Source of the DNA: Bacteroidota bacterium
Lineage (GTDB): Bacteria; Bacteroidota; Bacteroidia; Flavobacteriales; Flavobacteriaceae
Direction: 5' to 3'
Length of the DNA: 64,000 bases
Assembly: GCA_020161455.1 (NCBI GenBank)
Contig: JAIUNZ010000001.1
Span: forward strand, 1 to 64,000
This document shows, one piece after another, positions 44,381 through 53,880 of this stretch. Within the stretch, counting starts at the first letter, position 1. Every line of letters starts with the position of its first letter. A program made the translations under genes and the position numbers. Below the pieces are notes generated by a model. The model had not been told where the DNA came from, did no database searches, and saw nothing but the letters and a program-made list of their open reading frames with translations.

Positions 44381-46042
44381 TTAGACTAATTCCTTGAAGA
44401 ATTGTAACAATATTTTATCATTCTCTTTGGTTGGTGTAAATACTTCTAATAATGTTGGTACTTCATCATTTGCAAACAAATCTACTAACCCTTGATTTAG
44501 AGAAGTTTCATCGCTTGCCATTAAATAATTAAAACGGTACATTTTAGCTATATGTTCGGCGGTTAAACAATGAGATGTTTCGAAAAAAGTATTGAAGGTT
44601 TTATTTTCTTTGTGACCTGGAAGGATTCTAAAAATACCACCACCACCATTATTAATCACAATAATTTTAAAATTTTTAGGAATATAATTGTTCCAAAGCG
44701 CATTGCTGTCATAAAAGAAACTTATGTCGCCAGTAATGAAAACAGTTTGTTTTTTATTGGCAATTGCAGCACCTATTGCTGTTGAAGTACTTCCATCTAT
44801 TCCGCTAGTGCCACGATTACAAAAAATATCGATGCTTTTATCAACATCAAACAATTGCACATATCGAATAGCCGAACTATTTCCTACTTGAAGTTGCGTG
44901 TGTTTTGGAATTGATTTTACTATTGTGCTGAAAGCTGTTAAATCGCTAAAAGGTGCTTTATTCAGATAGATTTCACGTTTGACTTTTCGAGTTTTATTGA
45001 TTTTTGCAAAGTAGCTTTTATAATCACTATCTATTGTTTTTACATAGGGCAAAAACTGAGAGAAAAATTGATTTGGCGTTACATTGAAATGATGCGTTAA
45101 AATTCCGAAAGTATCATAAGCTCTTAATTCATCAAGATGCCAATGATGTCTTGGTTTATAGTTTCTAACGAATGTTTTGATACGCTTGGAAACTATCATT
45201 CCGCCAAAAGTGATTAAAATTCTGGGTTGTAATTTTTTAAATCTACTTTGGGTAAATGGTGTTATTAAGCTATCAATATTGTTTATAAAACTTGGATGAT
45301 GCAAATTTGAGTTGGCTTCAGTTAGCACAACAACCGATGGAAATGACGCTAACTTTTCAATCCATTTGTGTTCTATCGCATCTGGAGCTAATTCTCCAAC
45401 AATGACTAATATTTTTTTACTGTGATTCCATAAAGTTGAAAACGTGATAATATCATCAACTCCAACCATTCTATACACTTTGAATAAACTGGTGATATTA
45501 AAATCGACCGTTAATTTGTTTACCGTTTCATATAATGGTTCCTCAAATGGAACGTTGATGTGCACTGGTCCTTTTCGGGCAATTGCAACATTTATTGCTT
45601 CATTTACAAACACATCGTTTTCTTCTGAAGCGTCTTCGGTTAAGTTAGCATTATAAAGCGAATGATTGGCATAAATATTTTCTTGGCGGATGGTTTGTCC
45701 GTCGCCTATGTCGATTTTGTCTTTTGGTCTATCGGCAGAAATAACAATAAATGGAATTTGACTGTAAAAAGCTTCTGCAAGTGCTGGATGATAATTTAAT
45801 AGTGCAGAACCCGAAGTACAAACAACTGCAACAGGTTTCTTTGTTTGTTGTGCAATTCCCAATGCAAAAAAACCAGCACAACGTTCATCAGCAATACTGT
45901 AACAATTAAATTTCGAGTTATTAGTAAACCCAATGGTTAATGGCGCATTTCTTGAACCTGGCGAAATAATAATATCATGTACTCCTTTTGCGGCACAAAT
46001 TTCAATGATACTTTGTGCTAAGGGAATTTTGGGATAAATCAT
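44381..46042 (-). CDS. menD: 2-succinyl-5-enolpyruvyl-6-hydroxy-3-cyclohexene-1-carboxylate synthase
   Basis: A 553-residue thiamine-diphosphate enzyme of menaquinone synthesis. The N-terminal signature is IISPGSRNAPLTIGF, followed by ADERCAGFFALGIA with the catalytic Glu. The ThDP/Mg site is GDISFFYDSNALWN...NNGGGGIF. Full length. Menaquinone is the usual quinone in this group. No other men gene is in the window. Confidence 0.95.
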   Translation of the reverse strand: MIYPKIPLAQSIIEICAAKGVHDIIISPGSRNAPLTIGFTNNSKFNCYSIADERCAGFFALGIAQQTKKPVAVVCTSGSALLNYHPALAEAFYSQIPFIVISADRPKDKIDIGDGQTIRQENIYANHSLYNANLTEDASEENDVFVNEAINVAIARKGPVHINVPFEEPLYETVNKLTVDFNITSLFKVYRMVGVDDIITFSTLWNHSKKILVIVGELAPDAIEHKWIEKLASFPSVVVLTEANSNLHHPSFINNIDSLITPFTQSRFKKLQPRILITFGGMIVSKRIKTFVRNYKPRHHWHLDELRAYDTFGILTHHFNVTPNQFFSQFLPYVKTIDSDYKSYFAKINKTRKVKREIYLNKAPFSDLTAFSTIVKSIPKHTQLQVGNSSAIRYVQLFDVDKSIDIFCNRGTSGIDGSTSTAIGAAIANKKQTVFITGDISFFYDSNALWNNYIPKNFKIIVINNGGGGIFRILPGHKENKTFNTFFETSHCLTAEHIAKMYRFNYLMASDETSLNQGLVDLFANDEVPTLLEVFTPTKENDKILLQFFKELV

Positions 46043-46130
46043 TTTTTAATGTTAATATACAAATGTACGAACTTTTAATAATTTTAACCAGATGTCGATA
46101 GTTTTCTTATTTTTGATTTTTATTATCCTT

Positions 46131-46628
46131 ATGAAAATCCAAATTCGAACTTATATCCCTAGCGATCTTGAAGAAATAGTAGCTATAATCAACTATAACA
46201 TTATTTATTCAACAGTTTTGTATGATTATAACACTAGAAGTATTGAACAGCAGAGAATTATTTTTGAAGACAAATTGAATAAAAACTTCCCAATTATTGT
46301 TGCAATTGTTGACAATAAGATTGTAGGTTTTGGTTATTACAGCGAATTCCGATTTCGCGAAGCCTACAAATTTACGGTTGAACATTCGGTTTATGTTTCC
46401 AATTACCATCATGGAAAAGGTATTGGTAAACTTTTACTAAAAAAACTTATCGAATTGGCAAAAGCGCAAAAACTACACACCATAATTGGCGTAATTGATT
46501 CTGAAAATGTGAATAGCATTCGTTTTCACGAACAATTTGGCTTTGAAAAGGTTGGTTTCATCAAAGAAAGCGGTTATAAGTTTGACCGATGGTTGCATTC
46601 GGTAATTATGCAGTTATTATTGGAATAA
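46131..46628 (+). CDS. GNAT family N-acetyltransferase (phosphinothricin-type)
   Basis: A 165-residue acetyltransferase from ATG 46131 (MKIQIRTYIPSDLEEI). An in-frame ATG at 46092 would add 13 hydrophobic residues that the family lacks. The acetyl-CoA loop reads VSNYHHGKGIGKLLLKKLI, and the C-terminus GFIKESGYKFDRWLHSVIMQL matches the PAT/MddA-like subgroup, which acetylates phosphinothricin or methionine sulfoximine type amines. Convergent with valS and sharing a terminator. Confidence 0.9.
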   Translation: MKIQIRTYIPSDLEEIVAIINYNIIYSTVLYDYNTRSIEQQRIIFEDKLNKNFPIIVAIVDNKIVGFGYYSEFRFREAYKFTVEHSVYVSNYHHGKGIGKLLLKKLIELAKAQKLHTIIGVIDSENVNSIRFHEQFGFEKVGFIKESGYKFDRWLHSVIMQLLLE

Positions 46629-46655
46629 AAAATCCCAAGAAGAACTTGGGATTTC
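46629..46655. terminator. Bidirectional terminator between acetyltransferase and valS
   Basis: AAATCCCAAG (46630-46639), loop AAGAA, CTTGGGATTT (46645-46654), right after the stop at 46628. Confidence 0.88.
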
Positions 46656-46660
46656 TAATC

Positions 46661-49291
46661 TTATCGTAAGCTTTTCAGACTTTGCTCTATTGTGGCAATT
46701 TTTGACAAAGCATCGGCTTCTTTCTTTCTTTCATTATCAATGACTTGTGGTGGTGCGCCAGAAACAAACTTTTCATTAGAAAGTTTACCTTGAACGCTTC
46801 GCAAAAACCCTTGAGTGTATTTTAATTCTTCCTTTAGTTTTTCAATTTCGGCAGCTACATCAATAGTACCTGAAACAGGAATAAAATATTCGTTTGCTTT
46901 TACTCTAAACGTTAATGCGCCTTCAATTGCTTCACTTATGTATTCTAAAACAACCACATTTCCAAGTTTCAAAATAATGCTATCAAAGTGAGTTGAACTA
47001 TTTTCATTATTGATTACCATTACATCAATGGTATCTTTGAATGAAATGTTTTTCTCTTTTCTGATGGTTCTTATTCCTGCAATAACTTCAGACGCAAATT
47101 CAAAATCAGCAATTAACTTTTCGTCAAATGATGTCATTACTGGATATTCTGCAACTATTAAGGCTTGCTTTGGAGTTCTTTCGGCTATGTATTGCCAAAT
47201 TTCTTCCGTTAAGAATGGCATGAATGGATGTAGCAATTTCAAATTAGCTTCGAGCATTTCAATTGCTTTATCAAAAGTCGCTTTATCAATTGGTTGTTGA
47301 TAAGCAGGTTTTATCATTTCTAAAAACCATGAACAAAAATCATCCCAAACCAATTTGTAAATTGACATTAAAGCATCAGATAATCTGTATTTTTCAAAAT
47401 GGTCTTCAATTTCAAGAAGTGTTTTTTGAAGTTTGGCTTCATACCATTCGATAGCAACTTTTGAGCTTTCTGGCTGTACTATTTCGGCAACTTCCCAGCC
47501 TTTGATTAATCGGAAAGCATTCCAAATTTTATTGGCAAAAGATTTACCGTTGTTACACAATTCTTCATCAAACATGATGTCGTTTCCTGCCGAAGCACTC
47601 AACAACAATCCAACACGAACACCATCAGCACCAAATTTTTCAATTAATTGCAACGGTTCTGGTGAATTTCCTAATGATTTAGACATTTTTCGACGTTGTT
47701 TGTCACGAACTAAACCCGTTAGATATACATTATTAAAAGGTTTTTTACCAGTATATTCATATCCAGCAAAAATCATTCGAGCAACCCAAAAGAATAAAAT
47801 ATCTGGACCAGTTACTAAGTCATTTGTTGGATAATAGTATTTAAAATCTTCATTTTCAGGATCAAGAATTCCTCCGAAAACAGCTATTGGCCACAACCAT
47901 GAAGAGAACCAAGTGTCTAATGCATCTGCATCTTGACGTAAGTCGGAAGCTTGAAGTTGATAGTTAGAAGTTTTCTCTTGAGCTAATTTTAATGCTTCTT
48001 CTATAGTTTCAGCAACAACAAAATCTTCTTTTCCATCACCAAAGAAATAGGCAGGAATTTGTTGTCCCCACCAAAGTTGGCGTGAAATGTTCCAATCTCG
48101 AATATTTTCTAACCAATGGCGGTAGGTATTGTTATAACGATTTGGATATAATTTTATTTCTTCTGTTTCAAGTACGGCTTTCAATGCAGGTTTTGCTAAA
48201 GTATCCATTTTTAAAAACCATTGATCGGATAATCTTGGTTCTATTACCGCTTTGGTTCTTTCGGATGTTCCTACTTTGTTGATGTGATTTTCAACTTTTG
48301 CTAAAGCACCAAGGGCTTCTAATTCTTTGGCAGCTTCATCACGAACCACAAAACGGTCTTTACCTTGATAGTGTAATCCATACGAATTCAAAGAAGCATC
48401 TTCATTAAAGATGCCAATGATTTCTAGGTTATGTTTGTTTCCAAGTTCTTTATCGTTAACATCGTGTGCTGGTGTAACTTTAAGACAGCCTGTTCCAAAT
48501 TCAACATCAACATAGTCATCTTCAATAATCGGAACTACTCTACCACAAATTGGAACAATCGCTTTTTTACCTTTTAAATGGGTAAAACGCTCATCATTTG
48601 GGTTAATACAAATAGCCGAATCACCAAATATTGTTTCAGGTCGGGTGGTTGCAACAGTTAGAAACTCTTCACTACCTTCAATTTGATACTTGATATAATA
48701 TAATTTCCCTTGGCGTTCTTCAAAGATTACTTCTTCATCCGAAAGTGTCGTTTTAGCTTCTGGATCCCAATTTACCATACGGTAACCACGATAAATCACC
48801 CCTTTCTTGTATAAATCAACGAAAGATTTAATTACAGAAGCTGACATGTCTTCATCCATAGTGAACTTGGTTCTGCTCCAATCGCAAGAGCAACCTAATT
48901 GTTTTAATTGTTCTAGTATTGTTCCACCATATTTATCAGTCCAATCGTAAGCGTGTTTTAAAAACTCTTCACGTGTTAAATCGGACTTGTTAATGCCTTC
49001 TGATTTTAGTTTAGCCACTACTTTAGCTTCTGTGGCAATAGATGCATGGTCAGTTCCTGGAACCCAACAGGCATTGAATCCTTTTAATCTCGCACGACGA
49101 ATTAATACATCTTGAATGGTATTGTTCAACATGTGTCCCATATGCAATACTCCTGTCACATTTGGTGGAGGAATAACTATGGTATAAGGTGTTCTATGAT
49201 CTGGTTTAGAAGAGAAATAATCGTTCTCCATCCAGTAGTTGTACCACTTTTGTTCGGCTTCTTTTGCGTTGAATTGAGCTGGAATTGACAT
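46661..49291 (-). CDS. valS: Valine-tRNA ligase
   Basis: An 876-residue class I aminoacyl-tRNA synthetase. The HIGH motif is HMGH at residues 50-53 in PPPNVTGVLHMGHML. The KMSKS motif is in RRKMSKSLGNS. The editing (CP1) domain includes VATTRPETIFGD, and a C-terminal coiled coil (AEIEKLKEELKYTQGF...) of bacterial ValRS is present. Complete and unremarkable. Confidence 0.97.
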   Translation of the reverse strand: MSIPAQFNAKEAEQKWYNYWMENDYFSSKPDHRTPYTIVIPPPNVTGVLHMGHMLNNTIQDVLIRRARLKGFNACWVPGTDHASIATEAKVVAKLKSEGINKSDLTREEFLKHAYDWTDKYGGTILEQLKQLGCSCDWSRTKFTMDEDMSASVIKSFVDLYKKGVIYRGYRMVNWDPEAKTTLSDEEVIFEERQGKLYYIKYQIEGSEEFLTVATTRPETIFGDSAICINPNDERFTHLKGKKAIVPICGRVVPIIEDDYVDVEFGTGCLKVTPAHDVNDKELGNKHNLEIIGIFNEDASLNSYGLHYQGKDRFVVRDEAAKELEALGALAKVENHINKVGTSERTKAVIEPRLSDQWFLKMDTLAKPALKAVLETEEIKLYPNRYNNTYRHWLENIRDWNISRQLWWGQQIPAYFFGDGKEDFVVAETIEEALKLAQEKTSNYQLQASDLRQDADALDTWFSSWLWPIAVFGGILDPENEDFKYYYPTNDLVTGPDILFFWVARMIFAGYEYTGKKPFNNVYLTGLVRDKQRRKMSKSLGNSPEPLQLIEKFGADGVRVGLLLSASAGNDIMFDEELCNNGKSFANKIWNAFRLIKGWEVAEIVQPESSKVAIEWYEAKLQKTLLEIEDHFEKYRLSDALMSIYKLVWDDFCSWFLEMIKPAYQQPIDKATFDKAIEMLEANLKLLHPFMPFLTEEIWQYIAERTPKQALIVAEYPVMTSFDEKLIADFEFASEVIAGIRTIRKEKNISFKDTIDVMVINNENSSTHFDSIILKLGNVVVLEYISEAIEGALTFRVKANEYFIPVSGTIDVAAEIEKLKEELKYTQGFLRSVQGKLSNEKFVSGAPPQVIDNERKKEADALSKIATIEQSLKSLR

Positions 49292-49330
49292 TTTAGATTT
49301 TAGATTTTAGATTTCTGATTTCAGAACACA
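49292..49330. repeat. Short TTTTAGA tandem units upstream of valS
   Basis: TTTTAGATTTTAGATTTTAGA directly follows the valS start on the plus-strand map, then TTTCTGATTTCAGAA which can fold back. A further locus-specific member of the intergenic short-repeat class. Confidence 0.65.
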
Positions 49331-49457
49331 GATTACTATTGGCATTTAAATGTTTATTGTAATTGTATTGTCATTGAAAACTTTCTGGTATGCTTTTTGT
49401 AATTTAAGATGCAAAAGTAATTAATAAAGACTTTAGAAAAAATTAAGAGTTAATTTT

Positions 49458-49487
49458 TTGCTTATTAATTTAAAGAAAGTAATTTTA
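49458..49487 (+). promoter_or_regulatory. Predicted promoter of the DUF1573 gene
   Basis: TTG (49458-49460), 19 bases, TAATTTTA (49480-49487), one base off the Bacteroidetes consensus at the last position. The ATG is at 49509. Confidence 0.5.
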
Positions 49488-49508
49488 CGATATTAAAAAA
49501 CCCAAATT

Positions 49509-49943
49509 ATGAAAAAATTTATACTTACCATTTTGATTCTTATCAGTGGTTTTGTTTTTGCACAAACTGGTCCGAAGATTGAGTTTATGTTAAAAGACAA
49601 TACGCTAGATTATGGAACTGTTAATAAAGAAGACGACACTGGAGTACGATTTTTTGAATTCACTAATACTGGTGATGCACCTTTGAAAATATTAGAAGCC
49701 AAAAGTACCTGCGGCTGTACGGTACCAAGTTTCTCTAAAGAAGAAATAGCTCCAGGAGGTACTGGTAAAATTGAGGTAAAATACAACATGAATCTTGGTC
49801 CTATTAGAAAAACAATTACCATTGAAACCAATGCAGTAAATTATGACGAAGGTCGTGTTCCTCTGAAAATTAAAGGTGATGTTATTACTAAACCTGTTGT
49901 GAATCTATTGGAGAAGAAGAGTACCAGTCCTATGATGCAATAA
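49509..49943 (+). CDS. DUF1573 domain protein, exported
   Basis: A 144-residue protein with a signal peptide (residues 1-19, ending VFAQ) and a single DUF1573 Ig-like domain: FEFTNTGDAPLKILEAKSTCGCTVP with the conserved CGC, then EIAPGGTGKIEVKYN. Such proteins are common in Bacteroidetes envelopes; the role is unknown. Monocistronic, with its own promoter and terminator. Confidence 0.93.
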   Translation: MKKFILTILILISGFVFAQTGPKIEFMLKDNTLDYGTVNKEDDTGVRFFEFTNTGDAPLKILEAKSTCGCTVPSFSKEEIAPGGTGKIEVKYNMNLGPIRKTITIETNAVNYDEGRVPLKIKGDVITKPVVNLLEKKSTSPMMQ

Positions 49944-49963
49944 ACAAAATATCCATAAAAACT

Positions 49964-50003
49964 AAATGCCCCAAAAAGTTAAAAACTATTTTGGGGCATT
50001 TTT
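49964..50003. terminator. Bidirectional terminator
   Basis: AAATGCCCCAAAA (49964-49976) pairs perfectly with TTTTGGGGCATTT (49989-50001), followed by T. It separates the convergent DUF1573 and lpdA genes. Confidence 0.92.
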
Positions 50004-50028
50004 AGTATATTATATTACTGTGATTTAA

Positions 50029-51432
50029 TTATACATGAAACGCTCTATTGTCCGTTGCTGCTAAGGCAGCTTCTTTAATTGCTTCTGCAAAAGTTGGGTG
50101 AGCATGCGACATTCTTGAAATATCCTCAGCACTTGCTCTAAACTCCATTGCTGTTACAGCTTCAGCTATTAAATCGGCACAACGCGCACCTATCATGTGA
50201 ACACCTAGAACTTCGTCTGTTTTGGCATCGGCTAGTATTTTTACAAAACCGTCCAAATCGCCACCAGCACGAGCTCTTCCTAATGCTTTGAAAGGGAAAC
50301 TTCCTGCTTTGTATGCAACTCCTGCTTCTTTTAGTTGCTCTTCAGTTTTACCAACAGCAGCAACTTCTGGCCAAGTATATACAACACCTGGTATTAGATT
50401 ATAATCAATATGTGGTTTTTGACCCGCTAGTATTTCCGCTACCATCACGCCTTCTTCTTCGGCTTTGTGGGCTAACATTGCACCACGAACTACGTCTCCT
50501 ATTGCGTAAATGTTTGGAATATTTGTTTGAAGATGATTGTTTACTTCTACCATTCCACGGTCTGTTATCTTAACGCCAGCTTTGTCAGCACTTAAACCGT
50601 CAGTATATGGACGGCGACCTACCGATACTAAAGCGTAATCACCTTCAAGGGTAATTGTTTCACCTTTTGTATTTTCGGCCTTTACAGTAACTACTTTGTC
50701 TTTTCTATCTACTGATTGTACTTTGTGAGAAACATAGAATTTCATGCCTTGTTTCTTAAGCACTTTAGTCAATTCTTTGGATAGTGAACTGTCCATTCCT
50801 GGTATGATTCTGTCCATATATTCAACTACGGATACTTGTGCGCCTAAACGAAGATACACTTGTCCTAGTTCAATTCCGATAACACCTCCACCAATGATAA
50901 CTAAATGTTTTGGAACTTCAGGCAATTTCAATGCCTCTGTAGAAGTAATCATTCTTTCTTTGTCTAATTTAATAAAAGGTAAATTAGATGGTTTTGAACC
51001 TGTAGCTATAATGATATTTTTACCTTCAATTGTTTCTGATGACCCGTCGGCTTTAGTCACTTTTACATGGGTAGCGTCTTCAAACGAACCAAGACCTTCA
51101 AATACGGTAACTTTATTTTTATCCATCAAGAATTTTACACCGCCCGATGTTTGGTCAACTACCGCTTGTTTGCGCGCAACCATTTTTTCTAAATTCACTT
51201 TTACTTCACCAGTTACTTCAATTCCGTGGTCGGTAAAGTGTTGTAATTCTTCATAATGATGTGAAGAAGCAAGCATTGCTTTAGAAGGAATACAACCAAC
51301 ATTTAGACAGGTTCCGCCTAGAGTGCTATATTTTTCAATGATTGCAGTTTTAAAACCTAATTGGGCACAACGAATAGCTGAAACATATCCGCCAGGACCT
51401 GAACCTATAATGACAACGTCAAATGAACTCAT
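50029..51432 (-). CDS. lpdA: Dihydrolipoyl dehydrogenase (E3)
   Basis: A 467-residue FAD/NAD disulfide oxidoreductase. The FAD-binding GSGPGGYVSAIRCAQLG lies at the N-terminus, the redox disulfide in GGTCLNVGCIPSKAML, the NAD-binding IIGGGVIGIELGQVYLRLG in the middle and the His-Glu dyad in HAHPTFAEAIKEAAL at the C-terminus. It reoxidises lipoamide in pyruvate and 2-oxoglutarate dehydrogenase complexes. It stands apart from the E1/E2 genes here. Confidence 0.95.
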   Translation of the reverse strand: MSSFDVVIIGSGPGGYVSAIRCAQLGFKTAIIEKYSTLGGTCLNVGCIPSKAMLASSHHYEELQHFTDHGIEVTGEVKVNLEKMVARKQAVVDQTSGGVKFLMDKNKVTVFEGLGSFEDATHVKVTKADGSSETIEGKNIIIATGSKPSNLPFIKLDKERMITSTEALKLPEVPKHLVIIGGGVIGIELGQVYLRLGAQVSVVEYMDRIIPGMDSSLSKELTKVLKKQGMKFYVSHKVQSVDRKDKVVTVKAENTKGETITLEGDYALVSVGRRPYTDGLSADKAGVKITDRGMVEVNNHLQTNIPNIYAIGDVVRGAMLAHKAEEEGVMVAEILAGQKPHIDYNLIPGVVYTWPEVAAVGKTEEQLKEAGVAYKAGSFPFKALGRARAGGDLDGFVKILADAKTDEVLGVHMIGARCADLIAEAVTAMEFRASAEDISRMSHAHPTFAEAIKEAALAATDNRAFHV

Positions 51433-51502
51433 AGTGTGTGTGTTTGTGTTTTTATTTTTCGAGTCACAAATTTACAAATTAAAATGATTTGACACTATTT
51501 AT

Positions 51503-51955
51503 TTATAAGCTAAATGCCAGTGTTTTTTTAACTTCTCCAATCATGAAAGTACTGTGTGTACTTCCTATGTGTTGAAGCGTTGTTAATTTGGTAACCATAA
51601 ATTCTCGATAGGCTTCCATATCTTTAACATATATCTTTAGAATATAGTCATAATCGCCACTAACGTGAAAGCATTCAAGCACTTCTTCTAGTCTTATCAC
51701 TTCTTGTTCAAACTTGGTTAAGAACTCTTTAGTATGCTGCACTAGCTTGATATGACAAAAAACCATAAAGCTTTTATCTATTTTAGTTCTGTCTAATAGC
51801 GCAATATATTTGGCAATTATACCTTCTCTTTCTAGCTTTTTTATCCGTTCGTAAACTGCGGTTACGGATAAATTGAGCTTTAATGATAACTCTTTAGTGG
51901 TCTTTTTAGAGTCTTGTTGCAGCAAGGTCAAAAGTTTTTTGTCTATAGTGTCCAT
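51503..51955 (-). CDS. Lrp/AsnC family transcriptional regulator
   Basis: A 150-residue regulator with an N-terminal winged helix (TTKELSLKLNLSVTAVYERI) and a C-terminal RAM/ligand domain with VSGDYDYILKIYVKDMEAY, where an amino-acid effector binds. It is divergent from the PLP-dependent lyase gene at 52143 and almost certainly controls it. The shared 187-base spacer holds two TTCAA...TTGAA inverted repeats. Confidence 0.92.
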   Translation of the reverse strand: MDTIDKKLLTLLQQDSKKTTKELSLKLNLSVTAVYERIKKLEREGIIAKYIALLDRTKIDKSFMVFCHIKLVQHTKEFLTKFEQEVIRLEEVLECFHVSGDYDYILKIYVKDMEAYREFMVTKLTTLQHIGSTHSTFMIGEVKKTLAFSL

Positions 51956-52067
51956 ACGAATTGATTATAGGTTTGATGTTTCTACTTTTCTTTAAAAAGG
52001 ATAAAAATCGTATTTAAATAGAATATAAATCTACAATTAACAACATTAATAGACTAATAATCTAAAT

Positions 52068-52115
52068 TTTTTCAAATGTATTGAAAAATAAATTAATAAT
52101 ATTCAATTTTGAATA
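52068..52115. promoter_or_regulatory. Two inverted repeats in the Lrp/lyase divergent spacer (probable Lrp sites)
   Basis: Site 1: TTTTTCAA (52068-52075), 5-base loop, TTGAAAAA (52081-52088). Site 2: TATTCAA-TT-TTGAATA (52100-52115). Both share a TTCAA/TTGAA core and their centres are about 30 bases apart, close to three helical turns, a spacing suited to octameric Lrp-type proteins. They lie just upstream of the lyase gene. Confidence 0.55.
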
Positions 52116-52142
52116 ACATTAAAAACATAAACCACACAAATT

Positions 52143-53345
52143 ATGAGTACTTTTAATCCCGCTGATAAAATACAAGACCTTCAATACTTTGGAGAGTTTG
52201 GAGGCGTTAATCCTTCTATATCGGATAGTTCAACTTATACGTTTCTTTCCGCAAAAACTATGTTTGACACTTTTGAAGGCAATGCAGAAGGTTGTTATTT
52301 ATATTCGCGCCATTCATCACCATCAAATTTATATTTAGGACAAGCACTTGCCGCTATGGAAGGCACCGAAGCTGCTAATGTTGCCGCATCGGGAATGGGT
52401 GCTATTACACCTGTATTGATGCAATTGTGTAGTGCTGGCGATGAAATCGTATCGAGTAGAACGATTTATGGCGGTACTTATGCCTTTATGAAAAACATGA
52501 TGCCACGATGGAACATCAAAACCAATTTTGTAGATATTACTAAATTAGACGTGGTGGAAGCTGCGATTACTCCAAACACAAAGGTTTTATACTGTGAAAC
52601 AGTTAGTAATCCATTACTGGAAGTTGCCGATATTGAAAGTCTCTCTAAAATAGCCAAAAAGCACAATATTGCGCTAGTGGTTGATAATACCTTCTCGCCT
52701 CTTTCAGTTTCTCCAATAAAACTAGGTGCCGATGTAGTGATACACAGTTTGACTAAGTTTATCAATGGTAGTAGCGACACAGTTGGTGGTGTTATTTGTG
52801 CTACACAAGCGTTTATCGATGATTTAAAAAATGTAAATAGTGGCGCAAGTATGTTGCTAGGACCAACAATGGATAGTTTCCGTTCGGCAAGCATCTTAAA
52901 GAACCTTCGCACCTTGCACATCCGCATGAAACAACACAGTCATAATGCGATGCATTTGGCACAAGCGTTTGAAAAAGAGGGTTTGAAAGTAGTATATCCT
53001 GGATTAGAAAGCCACCCAAGTCATGCTATTTATTCGTCAATGATTAATCACGAATATGGTTTTGGAGGCATGATGACCATTGATGTTGGCTCGTTAGAAA
53101 AAGCTAATTCATTGATGGAATTGATGCAGAACCGAAATTTAGGTTATCTTGCGGTTAGTTTAGGGTTTTATAAAACCCTATTTTCTGCACCTGGAACCTC
53201 AACATCCTCAGAGATTCCGATTGAAGAACAAAAAGAAATGGGCTTAACAGATGGGTTAATTCGTTTTTCAATAGGCTTGGATAATGACATCGAACGCACG
53301 TATCAAGTTATGAAACAGTGCATGATGGAATTGAATATTTTATAA
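52143..53345 (+). CDS. Cys/Met metabolism PLP-dependent enzyme (methionine gamma-lyase / cystathionine lyase family)
   Basis: A 400-residue PLP enzyme. The Schiff-base Lys is K205 in HSLTKFINGSSD. The N-terminal PLP-phosphate partner lies in YLYSRHSSPSNLYL. The Cys that marks true methionine gamma-lyase (YGCT) is Gly here (YGGT, residues 109-112), so lyase or synthase specificity within the trans-sulfuration family is open. The divergent Lrp regulator suggests control by an amino acid, for example methionine catabolism. Confidence 0.88.
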   Translation: MSTFNPADKIQDLQYFGEFGGVNPSISDSSTYTFLSAKTMFDTFEGNAEGCYLYSRHSSPSNLYLGQALAAMEGTEAANVAASGMGAITPVLMQLCSAGDEIVSSRTIYGGTYAFMKNMMPRWNIKTNFVDITKLDVVEAAITPNTKVLYCETVSNPLLEVADIESLSKIAKKHNIALVVDNTFSPLSVSPIKLGADVVIHSLTKFINGSSDTVGGVICATQAFIDDLKNVNSGASMLLGPTMDSFRSASILKNLRTLHIRMKQHSHNAMHLAQAFEKEGLKVVYPGLESHPSHAIYSSMINHEYGFGGMMTIDVGSLEKANSLMELMQNRNLGYLAVSLGFYKTLFSAPGTSTSSEIPIEEQKEMGLTDGLIRFSIGLDNDIERTYQVMKQCMMELNIL

Positions 53346-53365
53346 TTTTTTTTTTAGTTTTTTTG

Positions 53366-53403
53366 AAATCCGTAAGTTAATCGACAATTTACGGATTTTT
53401 TAT
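53366..53403. terminator. Bidirectional terminator
   Basis: AAATCCGTAA (53366-53375) pairs with TTACGGATTT (53389-53398), followed by T. It separates the lyase gene from the convergent membrane-protein gene ending at 53400. Confidence 0.88.
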
Positions 53404-53789
53404 TCCAAATTATCCCAACCCGAAGTTTCCCCTTGTTTCATTTGAAGAATAGAAAACAAAAGCATCACCCCAACCATTCCTAATGCTGAGGAAACAAAAT
53501 CCATACCCATATTAAGATTGGTAATAAACATTAAAAAACCCGAAAGTGCAAAACCATAGAAAGCCCACTTCTTCCAATACCAAAGACCAATTGCAAACGA
53601 CAAATTAATAAATCCTAAAATACCCAATAACACCATCTGCTCTTTGGTCATGATGATGCCTTCTTTGGCTAATACATTTGGCTCAAGAATAAGATATGCA
53701 AAAGAACCTAATGCATTTCCAATTATCATCATGATTAACCAAGCCGTAAGACAGCCGTGTCTTTTCTTTTGTGCTGTATCGTCGCTCAT
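53400..53789 (-). CDS. Small integral membrane protein of unknown function
   Basis: A 129-residue protein with four hydrophobic helices (about 14-35, 51-70, 74-93 and 97-118). I choose ATG 53789 (MSDDTAQKKRHGCLTAW). An upstream in-frame start at 53891 would add 34 residues that look like translated spacer. The N-terminal GCLTAWLIMMIIGN block recurs in small Bacteroidetes membrane proteins with no known role. Confidence 0.75.
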   Translation of the reverse strand: MSDDTAQKKRHGCLTAWLIMMIIGNALGSFAYLILEPNVLAKEGIIMTKEQMVLLGILGFINLSFAIGLWYWKKWAFYGFALSGFLMFITNLNMGMDFVSSALGMVGVMLLFSILQMKQGETSGWDNLE

Positions 53790-53880
53790 AGGGGTTTTGT
53801 TTGTCGCAAGCAAAATTACATTTTTTATTTCATTTGCTAAAAAAATTAAAAATTCAGTTAATAAAATATAATAGTAAAAA

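Noticed and set aside
50744-51256. 170-codon plus-strand frame opposite lpdA
   Set aside because: Antisense shadow of a clearly coding gene with conserved motifs; composition typical of reverse-strand reading.
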